Origin: Bradyrhizobium sp. ORS 278
GTDB lineage: Bacteria > Pseudomonadota > Alphaproteobacteria > Rhizobiales > Xanthobacteraceae
Length of the DNA stretch: 64,000 bases
Reading direction: 5' to 3'
NCBI RefSeq assembly: GCF_000026145.1
Contig: NC_009445.1
Location: forward strand, 682,001-746,000
Within the stretch, counting starts at the first letter, position 1; every line of letters begins with the position of its first letter. A program made the position numbers and the translations under genes. Below the pieces are notes generated by a model. The model worked only from the letters and a program-made list of their open reading frames with translations, was not told where the DNA came from and did not search any database. Shown here one piece after another: positions 1 through 7,984 of this stretch.

Positions 1-174
1 CTTTCTTGTTTGCCTGCCGCGGTTCCGTGATTTCGCTGCCACAGTTGAGCCAGTCGAAGCAGTGCCGGGTACGCGAATCGCACCTTGCTGTGGCGTCCCG
101 ACGATAGCCTGTGGCCAACGATTTCTATCTAGCATCATTTTACCATCTTCATCCCGCAAGGGTTGATGAATCTA

Positions 175-250
175 ATCTTGACGTTGGAAAGATTATGATT
201 GACGGGACCCGGGTGTGCTCCTATGCTGATCTTGACATTGGAAAGATATG
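175..250 (+). promoter_or_regulatory. Pair of direct repeats upstream of the CrtI-like gene
   Basis: Two near-identical copies of ATCTTGAC(G/A)TTGGAAAGAT, each followed closely by ATG, lie at about 175-197 and 229-250, 54 bp apart (about five helical turns). They sit in an AT-rich stretch immediately before the first gene, so they are probably regulator-binding sites or a duplicated promoter segment. The second copy contains TTGACA at 232-237, but I see no convincing -10 box at normal spacing. Positions 1-174 hold nothing else that I can recognise. Confidence 0.45.
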
Positions 251-277
251 TGCGCCGCGGGGCGCGAGGAGGCTGGT

Positions 278-2401
278 ATGAAAGTATTCCTCATCGTCAA
301 GCTGGCGCTGCTGCCGTTCATCGTCCTGTGGGTCTTGCTGGGCTGGCAGCAGCCCGCCTGGGCCATCTGGTCGGCCTTGGCCCTGTCGCTGCTGGGCAAT
401 CTGTGGCGCGCCTACCGCACCGAGCTTGCGGTTCTCGAACTCGGGGGCCTGGCGCTGTTCGTGCTCCTCGCCATTGCCAACGATGTCGCTCCGAACTGGA
501 CCGCGGCGAATACGCTGTGGCTGTCGTTCGTGGGTCTCGCGCTGATCAGCTTCGCCTCGCTGACGGTCGGCCGTCCCTGGACCGCGGACTATTCCCGTGC
601 CAGCTACGCCGACAGCGCCGCGACGCCGCAGTTCCAGCTGATCAACATGATGATGACCGGCCTATGGGGCGTGCTGTTCCTGGTGCTTGGCCTGTGCCGC
701 TGGGCCGGCGTGTCGTCCTGGATCACGACTGCCATCGTCGTCGGCGGCGCGCTGATCTCGATCTTCGGTCCGCGTTTCGCCATCAGCCAGGCCATCCAGC
801 GGATGCGGGCGGCGCGTGAGGACTATCATTGGCCAGCGCCGGCCTTCTCGACCCGCGAGAGCACGGATTGCGACGTCGCGGTGATCGGGGCGGGCATCGG
901 CGGCCTCACGGCGGCGGCGCTGCTCGCCGAGTCCGGGCTCAAGGTGAAGGTGTTTGATCACCACGTCGTGCCCGGCGGCTTCTGCCACAGCTATCTGCGC
1001 AAGGCGCATCACGACAACAAGCCGGTGCTCTACCGCTTCGATGCCGGGCCGCATGATTTCTCCGGCGTCTGGCCGGGCGGTCCGGTCGACAGCGTGCTGC
1101 ACAGGCTCGGCGTTGCCGATCGCATTGAATGGAAGCGCGTCACTCATTCCTACCGTCTCGCCGGCCGTAGCATCGACGTGCCCGAGGATTGGCGCGCCTA
1201 TGTCCGGCTGCTCAGCGAGATGTTTCCGGCCAGCGCGGACGGGCTGGTGAAGCTGTTCGATACCATCCACGCGATCTTCGAGAGCATGTACGCGACCGGC
1301 GAGGGCCGCAGCGGCATTCCCGGCATGCCGGATACGATCGAGGAATTGCTGGCCTTTCCGCGCAAGCATCCGCAGGCGTTCCGCTGGATGAACAAGCCGT
1401 TCGACGAGCTCGTCGCGGCGCACGTCTCCGATCCCGAGCTGATTGCGTATCTGAACGCGCTGTCCGGCTATCTCGGCGACCGCAGCGAGACGCTCAGCTG
1501 CGCCCAGATGGTTCCGATCTTCGGCTACTATTTCAAGGGCGGCTTCTATCCCGTCGGTGGCTCGGGCCACCTGGCCGACGTTCTGACGGATGCCATCACT
1601 GCACGTGGCGGCGAGGTGGTGTTGAAGTCGAAGGTCGCGCGCATTCTGGTCGAGCAGGACCGCGCAGCCGGCGTCGAGCTCGGCAATGGCCGCAAGATCC
1701 GCGCCCACGCCGTGGTGTCCAATGCCGATCTCGGCCGGACATTCACCGAGCTCTTGAGCCCCGCGGATCTGCCGGCGGCGTTCCGCGACCGCGCTGCGAC
1801 GATCGCGCCGGCCACATCCTGTTTCTCGGTGCATCTCGGTCTCGACTTCGTGCCCGACATCGCCCCGGCCACGCATCTCGATGCGCCGATGGGAGTGGGG
1901 CTGGCTGTGATGTCGAAGCTCGATCCGTCGGCGGCGCCGGAGGGGCATGCGACGATGACGATCATCACCCTCGTTCCGCACGAGCAGGCCAAGAGCTGGT
2001 TTCCCGAGGAGGGCGGCGACGACTACAAGGCGTGGCGGCGCTCGCCGGACTATGACGCGCGCAAGCAGCAGCTCGGCGACGCCATGGTCGCGGCGGCCGA
2101 GGCCGCCATTCCCGGCCTGTCGCAGCACATCGTCTATCGGACCGACGCCAGTCCCGTCACCTATTCGCGCTACGACCTCGCCAGCGCCGGCTCGATCTAT
2201 GGCGTCGCGCGCTCGGGTCGGATGAAGGGCGCCAAGGCGCCGCTGCGCAATCTCGTCATCGCCGGTGGCGGCAATGCCGGGGCGGGCGTCGAGGCCGTGG
2301 TGATCTCGGGTGCCGAAGCGGCCGAGGCGCTGGTGCCGGGTCTGCTGTCGCGCAAGGCGGTGACGGCTCCGCGACCCCAGCCCGAGCTGGCGTTGGCCTG
2401 A
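278..2401 (+). CDS. FAD-dependent phytoene-desaturase/CrtISO-like oxidoreductase with N-terminal membrane domain
   Basis: This 707-residue protein joins two parts. Residues 1 to about 175 contain several hydrophobic segments, predicted to be four or five membrane helices. From about residue 200 there is a dinucleotide-binding oxidoreductase of the phytoene desaturase/carotenoid isomerase family. The ADP-binding motif GAGIGGLTAAALLAESG at about 205-221 is followed by VPGGFC, and the C-terminal FAD motif is NLVIAGGGNAGAGVE. The GAGGAGG ribosome-binding site 7 bases before the ATG at 278 decides the start; an in-frame ATG at 248 lacks one. CrtI-family enzymes oxidise or isomerise polyenes, but no other carotenoid gene is nearby and the substrate is unknown. 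The N-terminal membrane region is not part of ordinary CrtI. Confidence 0.85.
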   Translation: MKVFLIVKLALLPFIVLWVLLGWQQPAWAIWSALALSLLGNLWRAYRTELAVLELGGLALFVLLAIANDVAPNWTAANTLWLSFVGLALISFASLTVGRPWTADYSRASYADSAATPQFQLINMMMTGLWGVLFLVLGLCRWAGVSSWITTAIVVGGALISIFGPRFAISQAIQRMRAAREDYHWPAPAFSTRESTDCDVAVIGAGIGGLTAAALLAESGLKVKVFDHHVVPGGFCHSYLRKAHHDNKPVLYRFDAGPHDFSGVWPGGPVDSVLHRLGVADRIEWKRVTHSYRLAGRSIDVPEDWRAYVRLLSEMFPASADGLVKLFDTIHAIFESMYATGEGRSGIPGMPDTIEELLAFPRKHPQAFRWMNKPFDELVAAHVSDPELIAYLNALSGYLGDRSETLSCAQMVPIFGYYFKGGFYPVGGSGHLADVLTDAITARGGEVVLKSKVARILVEQDRAAGVELGNGRKIRAHAVVSNADLGRTFTELLSPADLPAAFRDRAATIAPATSCFSVHLGLDFVPDIAPATHLDAPMGVGLAVMSKLDPSAAPEGHATMTIITLVPHEQAKSWFPEEGGDDYKAWRRSPDYDARKQQLGDAMVAAAEAAIPGLSQHIVYRTDASPVTYSRYDLASAGSIYGVARSGRMKGAKAPLRNLVIAGGGNAGAGVEAVVISGAEAAEALVPGLLSRKAVTAPRPQPELALA

Positions 2402-2422
2402 GCGGGCGCAGTGCCGCTCAGG
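2397..2422. terminator. Hairpin shared by two convergent genes
   Basis: CCTGAGCG at 2397-2404 pairs with CGCTCAGG at 2415-2422 across a 10-base loop. The stem includes the stop codons of both convergent genes (2399-2401 on plus, 2418-2420 on minus), so it could end transcripts from both sides. There is no T tract, so the terminator call is tentative. Confidence 0.4.
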
Positions 2423-3368
2423 GCGCGTAGAGGTAGCGCAGCAACGTGCGGCCGACCGCCTCCAGGCTCTGCGACGAGCACTGCTCGATCGTGTCCTGCG
2501 TCGTGTTGAAATAGGGCTCGTAGTCAAAGTCGATGACCAGGAAGCTCGGAATGCCGGCCTGCTGAAGGGCGGTGTGGTCATCGCTGATCGGGTAGGACGT
2601 CGGTTCTGGCGAGAAGGCCTGCGGGGCGATCTGGCTGCCGATGCTCCAGAACTTCTTGACCTCCGGCAGCGCCGAATGCAGCGACGACAGCTCCGGCTGC
2701 AGCTTGAGGTCCTTGTCGCAGACCATGTCGAAATCGACCGCCTTCTCCGGCTTGCGCGTCGGGTAATAGGTCTTGAGATTGGCCGCGAAATAGGGCGATC
2801 CCAGCGCGCGCCAGGTCGGATCGCCGGCGCCGAGCGATTTCGGTCCCTCCTCGCCGTCGAAGAAGATGAAGTCGATGCCGACATCCGGCTTCGCCGACAG
2901 CGATAGCACGCGCGCGGTCTCCAGCAGGAGCGCCACGGCGGAGGCCGAGTTGTTCGCGCCGGGCATCGGCGCGTCGGGCGATTTGGGATCGCGATAGGCC
3001 CTGATGATGCTGTCGTAATGCGTGGCGACGATGATGCGGCGCGGGTTCTGCACCTGGAAGCGGGCGATGATGTTGGTGAGCGGGATCGCCTTGCCGTCGT
3101 CGCCCTTGGCGGTGAAGCTCTGCGTCAGCACCGCCTCGGCCGCGCTCTTGGCCATCGCCGCCTTGATGTAGTCGATGGTCTTCTGGTGTCCCGGCTCGCC
3201 CATCGACCGCGGCGTGAACTGCAGCAGATCCGCGATCACGGCCATCGCGCGCTGGCCATCCCAGAGCTCGATCTGTGGCTCGGCGGCCTGCGCGGGGAGC
3301 GATGTCATCAGCAACACGGCCGTCGCCGCGGTGGCGGCGACGCGGGGCCAGAACTCAGTCATCCGCAA
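2418..3368 (-). CDS. Exported M28 / glutaminyl-cyclase-like zinc peptidase homologue
   Basis: A Sec-type signal peptide (residues 1 to about 28, ending AQAAEP) precedes an M28-type alpha/beta fold. The order of motifs resembles glutaminyl cyclase: THYDS at about 116, PGANNSAS at about 136, FFDGEEGPKSLG at about 165, and SDDHTALQQAG near 265. In QC and M28 enzymes the second N of PGANNS is an Asp that binds zinc; here the codon is AAC (Asn). Glu of DGEE and His of DDH are kept. It is the last gene of a three-gene operon, 18 bp after the membrane protein. It may be an aminopeptidase, a QC-like cyclase forming N-terminal pyroglutamate in the periplasm, or a binding protein that has lost activity. 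A second start is possible two codons later. Confidence 0.75.
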   Translation of the reverse strand: MRMTEFWPRVAATAATAVLLMTSLPAQAAEPQIELWDGQRAMAVIADLLQFTPRSMGEPGHQKTIDYIKAAMAKSAAEAVLTQSFTAKGDDGKAIPLTNIIARFQVQNPRRIIVATHYDSIIRAYRDPKSPDAPMPGANNSASAVALLLETARVLSLSAKPDVGIDFIFFDGEEGPKSLGAGDPTWRALGSPYFAANLKTYYPTRKPEKAVDFDMVCDKDLKLQPELSSLHSALPEVKKFWSIGSQIAPQAFSPEPTSYPISDDHTALQQAGIPSFLVIDFDYEPYFNTTQDTIEQCSSQSLEAVGRTLLRYLYAP

Positions 3369-3386
3369 AGCTCTTCACAGTGAGTG

Positions 3387-4004
3387 TCAGGGCGTCTTCT
3401 TGCCGAACGGGATGAAAAGGATGCCGGCGCAGGCTGCCAGCACAACAGCAAAGTAATAAGTTATCGCGCGCGAGCCGATGGTCGGGATCAGGGAGAAGGT
3501 GGTGACCAGCGTGCCGACAACGTTGCCGATGGTCGACACACCATAGACGAGGCCCGCCACGCGGCCTGCTTCGTCGGCCGAGCGTGTCAGCAGGCTGACG
3601 GCGATCGGCGAGAACGTGCCGAGCAGGGTCAGCGGCACCAGGAGCAGCGCCGTCGAGGCCATCAGCGTCGCCGTTGGACCATCACCGATGGTGTCGAGAA
3701 TGTCGGCCATGACTGCATCGGCGGTCGCCGGCACCAGCGCCATGTAGGCGGCGGCGACCAGGATCATGGTGCCGATGGTGCGCGTGGAAGGCCTGCGGTC
3801 GACGATGGCGCTGCCGGCGAAATAGCCGATGGCGAGCGCGCACAGCACGGTCGAGATCAGGCTCGCCCAGGCGCCGATGCCGCTGCCGAAATACGGATTG
3901 AGGTAGCGGCTGCCGAGCATCTCGAAGCCCATCAGCACGCAGCCGACCAGGAACGAGCAGACGTAGATCGCCAGCACGCCCGCGCGGGACACGTGCTCGC
4001 TCAT
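3387..4004 (-). CDS. Membrane domain of fused-MFS/spermidine-synthase type, as a separate protein
   Basis: A 205-residue integral membrane protein with about six hydrophobic segments. It matches the membrane portion of proteins usually annotated as fused MFS/spermidine synthase; the segment GFEMLGSRYLNPYFGSG near the N terminus and RVAGLVYGVSTIGNVVGT near residue 145 are typical. In those proteins the membrane part is followed by a SpeE-like domain in one chain. Here the two parts are separate genes: the SpeE-like gene lies upstream and overlaps by 4 bases (ATGA), indicating coupled translation. It probably forms a complex with that neighbour at the inner membrane. The transported or modified substrate is unknown. 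Confidence 0.7.
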   Translation of the reverse strand: MSEHVSRAGVLAIYVCSFLVGCVLMGFEMLGSRYLNPYFGSGIGAWASLISTVLCALAIGYFAGSAIVDRRPSTRTIGTMILVAAAYMALVPATADAVMADILDTIGDGPTATLMASTALLLVPLTLLGTFSPIAVSLLTRSADEAGRVAGLVYGVSTIGNVVGTLVTTFSLIPTIGSRAITYYFAVVLAACAGILFIPFGKKTP

Positions 4005-4924
4005 GGCAGCTTCTTGTTGTGGCGCTCGATGCTCTTCAGCGCCTCGACCGGCGCGAAGTCGTCGGTCAACACCTTGGCCTTGGCGTCGATTACCTGGCCG
4101 TTGTCAATGTCGATGCGCTTGCGCTGCGCCAGCATGTCGGCGAGCTTGTAGCGGAAGCCGAACTCCTTGTCGCGCTCCTGCGCGACCGCAGCGAGATCCT
4201 CGGGCTTCCGCTCGTCGCCGGGATAGGCGACCATCACGATGTTGCCGCCGGCCTCGTAGAAGTCGACCTGCGGGAACACGCTGTGGATCGTCTTGACCGC
4301 GGCGTCGAACAGCATCGTCGACGGCTCGACATTCTGCGCCACCACGCCGCCCTCGGCGAGATGGTCCTTGACCAGCTGATAGAACTCCTTGGTCAGCAGA
4401 TGGAACGGCACGAACGGGCCGCGATAGGCATCGATCAGGATGATGTCGTAGCGATCCTTGGATTCCTGCACGAACAGCCTTCCGTCGCGGTTGGCGACGT
4501 GGAAGTTCGGCTCCTCCTTGATGCCGAAATATTTCTTGGCGAGCTCCAGCACGGTCGGGTCGAGCTCCACCGAGGTGACCTGCACCTTGGGCAGGAAGCG
4601 GTGGAGGTACCATGCGGTGCGGCCGCCGCCGAAGCCGATCTCCAAAATCGAACTGACGTTTTTGGCGTACATCACGCTCGTGGTCATGAAGCGGGTATAG
4701 TCGACCGGCAAATCGAGCTCGTCACGGGTGTTGTAGACGCTTTCGGTATAGATGCGCCGGTTATGACCGAACGTCATGCTGCGATAGGGCGCCTGCTCGT
4801 ACACATAGATGTTGTTGTAGAGCGATTCCTTGGACTCCAGCAGATTGCGGGTGTCCTGGGCCTGCGCGGCGGAGAGCGAGAGAAGACCTGCGAGTGCGCC
4901 TGAAATGACCGACCGGATAAGCAT
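4001..4924 (-). CDS. Exported spermidine-synthase-like (SpeE/methyltransferase-fold) protein
   Basis: From the ATG at 4924 the protein has 307 residues, starting with a signal peptide (MLIRSVISGALAGLLSLSAA, cleavage near AQAQ). It then shows a spermidine-synthase-like Rossmann fold: ILEIGFGGGRTAWYL at about 94 (nucleotide-binding loop), SVELDPTVLELAKKYF (acidic residue at the strand-2 end), and YDIILIDAYRGPFVPFHL where SpeE carries its catalytic Asp segment. The usual DSSDP motif is replaced by DAYRGP, so polyamine synthesis is doubtful. A longer reading frame exists upstream, but the signal peptide favours 4924. It is first in an operon with the membrane domain and the QC-like protein. A signal peptide on this normally cytoplasmic fold is odd; an uncleaved membrane anchor is the alternative. 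Confidence 0.7.
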   Translation of the reverse strand: MLIRSVISGALAGLLSLSAAQAQDTRNLLESKESLYNNIYVYEQAPYRSMTFGHNRRIYTESVYNTRDELDLPVDYTRFMTTSVMYAKNVSSILEIGFGGGRTAWYLHRFLPKVQVTSVELDPTVLELAKKYFGIKEEPNFHVANRDGRLFVQESKDRYDIILIDAYRGPFVPFHLLTKEFYQLVKDHLAEGGVVAQNVEPSTMLFDAAVKTIHSVFPQVDFYEAGGNIVMVAYPGDERKPEDLAAVAQERDKEFGFRYKLADMLAQRKRIDIDNGQVIDAKAKVLTDDFAPVEALKSIERHNKKLP

Positions 4925-5080
4925 TGAACCGTCTGTTTCCCTCGGCTTGAAAAATGGAGCGAGCGCGCCCGGCTCGGCGGCTCCGTGGCGCGGGACGGGG
5001 GTCCCTCGATCACGAGCCGCGCTCAGGCACGACCAATACGGCAATCCCGAGGCCGGTTCCGCATCGGCGCCGTTCTCTTA

Positions 5081-5147
5081 GACCATCGCCCGCCTGCCGG
5101 ATAGTCAAACCGCCCCCGCCAACGGGGCTGTGATCGCGATGTTCCGC
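5081..5147 (+). repeat. Direct repeat, copy 1 (downstream of the NPYG gene)
   Basis: About 60 bases with the core CATCGCCCGCCTG ... GATNGTCAAA ... CCCGCCAACGG.GCTGTGATCGCG recur in the same orientation at 6443-6502 with a few substitutions and small gaps. The copies flank the glycine-rich gene. Only this copy continues into a full palindrome. Confidence 0.6.
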
Positions 5148-5159
5148 GGCGATCACAGC
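5127..5159 (-). terminator. Perfect 11-bp hairpin just after the NPYG gene stop
   Basis: GCTGTGATCGC at 5127-5137 pairs perfectly with GCGATCACAGC at 5149-5159 across an 11-base loop. It lies three bases beyond the stop codon of the minus-strand gene. There is no T tract, so it may be a terminator, an mRNA-stabilising hairpin or an operator. Confidence 0.4.
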
Positions 5160-5162
5160 CGG

Positions 5163-6326
5163 TCAGATGTGCATCTGGTTGGCGAAATGGCCGCCGGCCA
5201 GCTCGGCGGCGGAATGCAAGGCGGCGGAGCCGAGATCGGCGTGGGCGAAGCCGGCCGCGGCGTCGTGACCGAGCACATCCGCATGCATCGTGCCGTGCGC
5301 GACATCGTCGAGCAGCCCATCATGGCTGCCGTCATGGGCGCCGGCCGGGTCCTCGATCGCGCCCGCATGCGCCACCTGGAAAGCGGTCACATCGAGATGG
5401 CTGATCTCGGCAGCGCTGATCTGATCGCCCGCGGCTGTGCCCTGCGCGGCCGACGCCGCCTGCGCCCAGAAGCCGTTCTCCTGCAGATGGCCCGAAGCGC
5501 CCGCCGGACCGCCAGCGCCGCTGTCGTCCGGATTTGGCCGCTCCTCGCCAGGATCGTGCAGCGGGCCGGTGCCCTCGCCGTGGGATTCGCCGCCGAAGTG
5601 ACCGATGACGTCGCCGGACAGCCCGGCTTCACCTCCGGCAAGGCCTGCGCCGTCATGACCACCGGCGTGGCCGCCGGCTCCGAGATGACCGCCTTCGCCG
5701 CTCTCGCCGGTCCCGTCCGGGTCAGGCGTGCCCTCACCACCGCCCCCACCTTCGCCCCCGCCGCCTTCGCCGCCGCCGCCTTCGCCTCCGGAATCGCCGC
5801 CGCCACCGCCATTGCTGCCGCCGTCGCCAGTGCCGCCATTTCCTCCGCCCTGGCCGCCATCGCCTTCATAGGGGCTCGGATGCAGGTCGCCGCCTTCGTC
5901 ACCATAGGGGTTGGGCGGCAACTCCGGCGCATTGTCGGTGCCGCCGCCTTCGCCGTAAGGATTGGCCGGCAGCTCCTCGCCACCCTGGTCCGGATTGCCA
6001 TAGGGATTGTCGTGCAGGTCTCCGGCGCTGCACACGCCGCCAGCGTCGCCGCCGCTATAAGGATGCTCGTCGCTGCCATCGCTGCCATAGGGATTGGGAT
6101 GCAGGTCGCCGGCCGTATCTTCCGATGGGCTCCCGGTGCCGGGATCGGACAGGTTGACGGCGATCTCGGCAATTTGCACCGCGCTTCCGCCGGAGGCCGA
6201 TTCGGCGCCACCGCTGCCGATCACGATCGGACCGATCTCGGCGGTGCCGTCCGGGCTGGGCCCGGTGTCGGCTGTCGGGTGGTCCTGGCTGCTGCTGACC
6301 TCGATATCCGCAAGCATCACGGGCAT
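5163..6326 (-). CDS. NPYG-repeat, Gly-rich and His-rich low-complexity protein of unknown function
   Basis: I do not recognise this 387-residue protein. Residues 70-155 carry degenerate repeats with the core (D/E)L(H/P)xNPYG: NPYG at 78, 108, 122 and 139, with weaker HPYS at 88 and SPYE at 151. Residues 156-200 are nearly pure Gly/Glu/Asp/Ser. The C-terminal third is rich in Ala, Gly, His and Asp (AEISHLDVTAF, HDGSHDGLLDD, HADVLGHDAAAGFAHADLG). There is one Cys (99), no signal peptide and no membrane segment. The ATG at 6326 is chosen because a GAGG-like site precedes it and the upstream frame lacks the composition bias. The frame stays open over more than 1 kb and the periodic protein repeats argue for a real gene. 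Metal binding or a scaffold role are guesses. Confidence 0.65.
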   Translation of the reverse strand: MPVMLADIEVSSSQDHPTADTGPSPDGTAEIGPIVIGSGGAESASGGSAVQIAEIAVNLSDPGTGSPSEDTAGDLHPNPYGSDGSDEHPYSGGDAGGVCSAGDLHDNPYGNPDQGGEELPANPYGEGGGTDNAPELPPNPYGDEGGDLHPSPYEGDGGQGGGNGGTGDGGSNGGGGGDSGGEGGGGEGGGGEGGGGGEGTPDPDGTGESGEGGHLGAGGHAGGHDGAGLAGGEAGLSGDVIGHFGGESHGEGTGPLHDPGEERPNPDDSGAGGPAGASGHLQENGFWAQAASAAQGTAAGDQISAAEISHLDVTAFQVAHAGAIEDPAGAHDGSHDGLLDDVAHGTMHADVLGHDAAAGFAHADLGSAALHSAAELAGGHFANQMHI

Positions 6327-6442
6327 GGCGCGCCTCTTTTGTCCTCTCAGATCACGGCGCGAACCATGATCCTGGCGGTTCCCGGGAGATGTGACGCAAA
6401 TCACGCGACCCCATCCGGCTCGGCGGCCTATTCGCTCCGCGA

Positions 6443-6502
6443 GACTCATCGCCCGCCTGGCGGATCGTCAAAAGTCCCCGCCAACGGAGCTGTGATCGCG
6501 GA
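6443..6502 (+). repeat. Direct repeat, copy 2 (upstream of the NPYG gene)
   Basis: Same orientation as 5081-5147 and roughly 85-90% alike by eye. This copy ends where the palindrome of copy 1 would begin its second arm. It lies between the divergent NPYG gene (start 6326) and the hydrolase gene (start 6588), so it may also carry promoter elements. Confidence 0.6.
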
Positions 6503-6587
6503 CCGCCGCGTTCTTCTGTTGCCGCGCCGGTCGCTCTATGCTGGATCCCGGACGACAATGGGGTCGCCGCATCGGTCCGGGGGAGCC

Positions 6588-7616
6588 ATGGCCGCGTTGA
6601 AGGGGGCGCTGGTCGCCTGGTTTGCAGTGATCGGCGGACTGGTCTGGGCTCAAGGCGAGTCTGCGCCGAACCGGCGGCCGGTGGCCGTCGTGGCCGACGA
6701 GCGGATCGCCCTCGGCGATCGCGGCGTTCTGCCGCTTTACGTGTCCCGGCCATGGACCCAGCCGCAGCCCGACATCACGCGGGCCGTGCTGGTTCTGCAC
6801 GGCCGGCTGCGCAATGCCGACGTCTATTACAAGACCGCGATCAAGGCCCGCGATGCCGCCGGTCCGGCGGGCACAACGACGTTGCTGATCGCCCCGCAAT
6901 TTCTCGCCGAGCTCGATGTCGAGGCGAATCGGCTGCCGCAGGACACCCTGCGCTGGACTCTCGAGGGTTGGCAGGGCGGCGATGCGGCGACCGGTCCTCA
7001 GCCGGTCAGCTCGTTTGAGGCCCTGGACGCGATCCTCACGCGCCTCGCAGATCGCGCGCTGTTCCCCGCTCTGAGCGAGGTCGTCATCGCCGGTCATTCC
7101 GGCGGCGGCCAGGTGGTGCAGCGCTATGCGATTGCCGGCCGTGGCGAGGCGATGCTGACGCAGCGCCAGATCGCCGTGCGCTATGTCGTCGCCAATCCCT
7201 CGTCCTACGCCTATTTCACCGCCGACCGGCCCGAGACCGCGATCGCCGCGGCCTGTCCGGGCTACAACGGCTGGAAATACGGCATGGCCGACCGGCCGGC
7301 CTATCTGGCGACGCCGACCTCGGCCGAGCTCGAGCAGACCTATGTCGCCCGCCGCGTGATCTACCTGCTCGGCACCCGCGATACCGATCCGAACCACCCC
7401 GCTCTGGACAAGAGCTGCATGGCCGAGACGCAGGGGCCGACCCGCTACGTGCGCGGCCATTCCTACGCGACGATCATGGCCGCGCGCGATGGCGGCACCC
7501 CCAACCATCGGCTCTGGGACGTCCCCGGTGTCGGCCACAGCGGCGACAAGATGTTCACCTCGTCGTGCGGGCTGAAGGCGCTGTTCGATGTTCCCGGATG
7601 TGACGCGCCGCCTTGA
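6588..7616 (+). CDS. Exported alpha/beta-fold hydrolase
   Basis: A 342-residue protein with a signal peptide (MAALKGALVAWFAVIGGLVWA) and an alpha/beta hydrolase fold. The strand preceding the oxyanion region reads AVLVLHGRLRN; the nucleophile elbow is GHSGGGQ with Ser at about 171; a late RYVRGHSYATIM and DVPGVGHSGDKMF supply candidate catalytic His residues. Four Cys near the C-terminal half (AACPGY, KSCMA, SSCG, PGCD) may form disulfides in the periplasm. The start is set by GGGGGAG six bases before ATG 6588. The substrate cannot be read from the sequence. Confidence 0.8.
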   Translation: MAALKGALVAWFAVIGGLVWAQGESAPNRRPVAVVADERIALGDRGVLPLYVSRPWTQPQPDITRAVLVLHGRLRNADVYYKTAIKARDAAGPAGTTTLLIAPQFLAELDVEANRLPQDTLRWTLEGWQGGDAATGPQPVSSFEALDAILTRLADRALFPALSEVVIAGHSGGGQVVQRYAIAGRGEAMLTQRQIAVRYVVANPSSYAYFTADRPETAIAAACPGYNGWKYGMADRPAYLATPTSAELEQTYVARRVIYLLGTRDTDPNHPALDKSCMAETQGPTRYVRGHSYATIMAARDGGTPNHRLWDVPGVGHSGDKMFTSSCGLKALFDVPGCDAPP

Positions 7617-7745
7617 TCGCTCAAGCCGGCCATGCTTGCGCCCGCCCTATTGCGAGGGTCTTACTGCGAGGGCCTTGGAGGCTTCCGGTCGCGGGCCGGG
7701 TCTGCTATGGAGACGGCGAAGCAGATGCACGTCGGTGCAGGCTCC

Positions 7746-7822
<77 letters not shown>

Positions 7823-7984
7823 TTCTGCCGCAGCATCATGTGCGCAGACCTCTCCAGATCAAACTGCGACGTGCGCGTCATTCTCGCCCGATCGGGGATC
7901 GGGTGGAGCGCTCAGGGGTGATCGTGGAAACCGTCCGGGAGTCGACAGCGGCTGTCGCCGCTGCATCACCCTGGAGATCTCCCC

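Noticed and set aside
5130..6587. A plus-strand extension of the hydrolase frame through the NPYG gene
   Set aside because: The extension is antisense to periodic NPYG repeats, and a signal peptide plus GGGGGAG site mark the real start at 6588.
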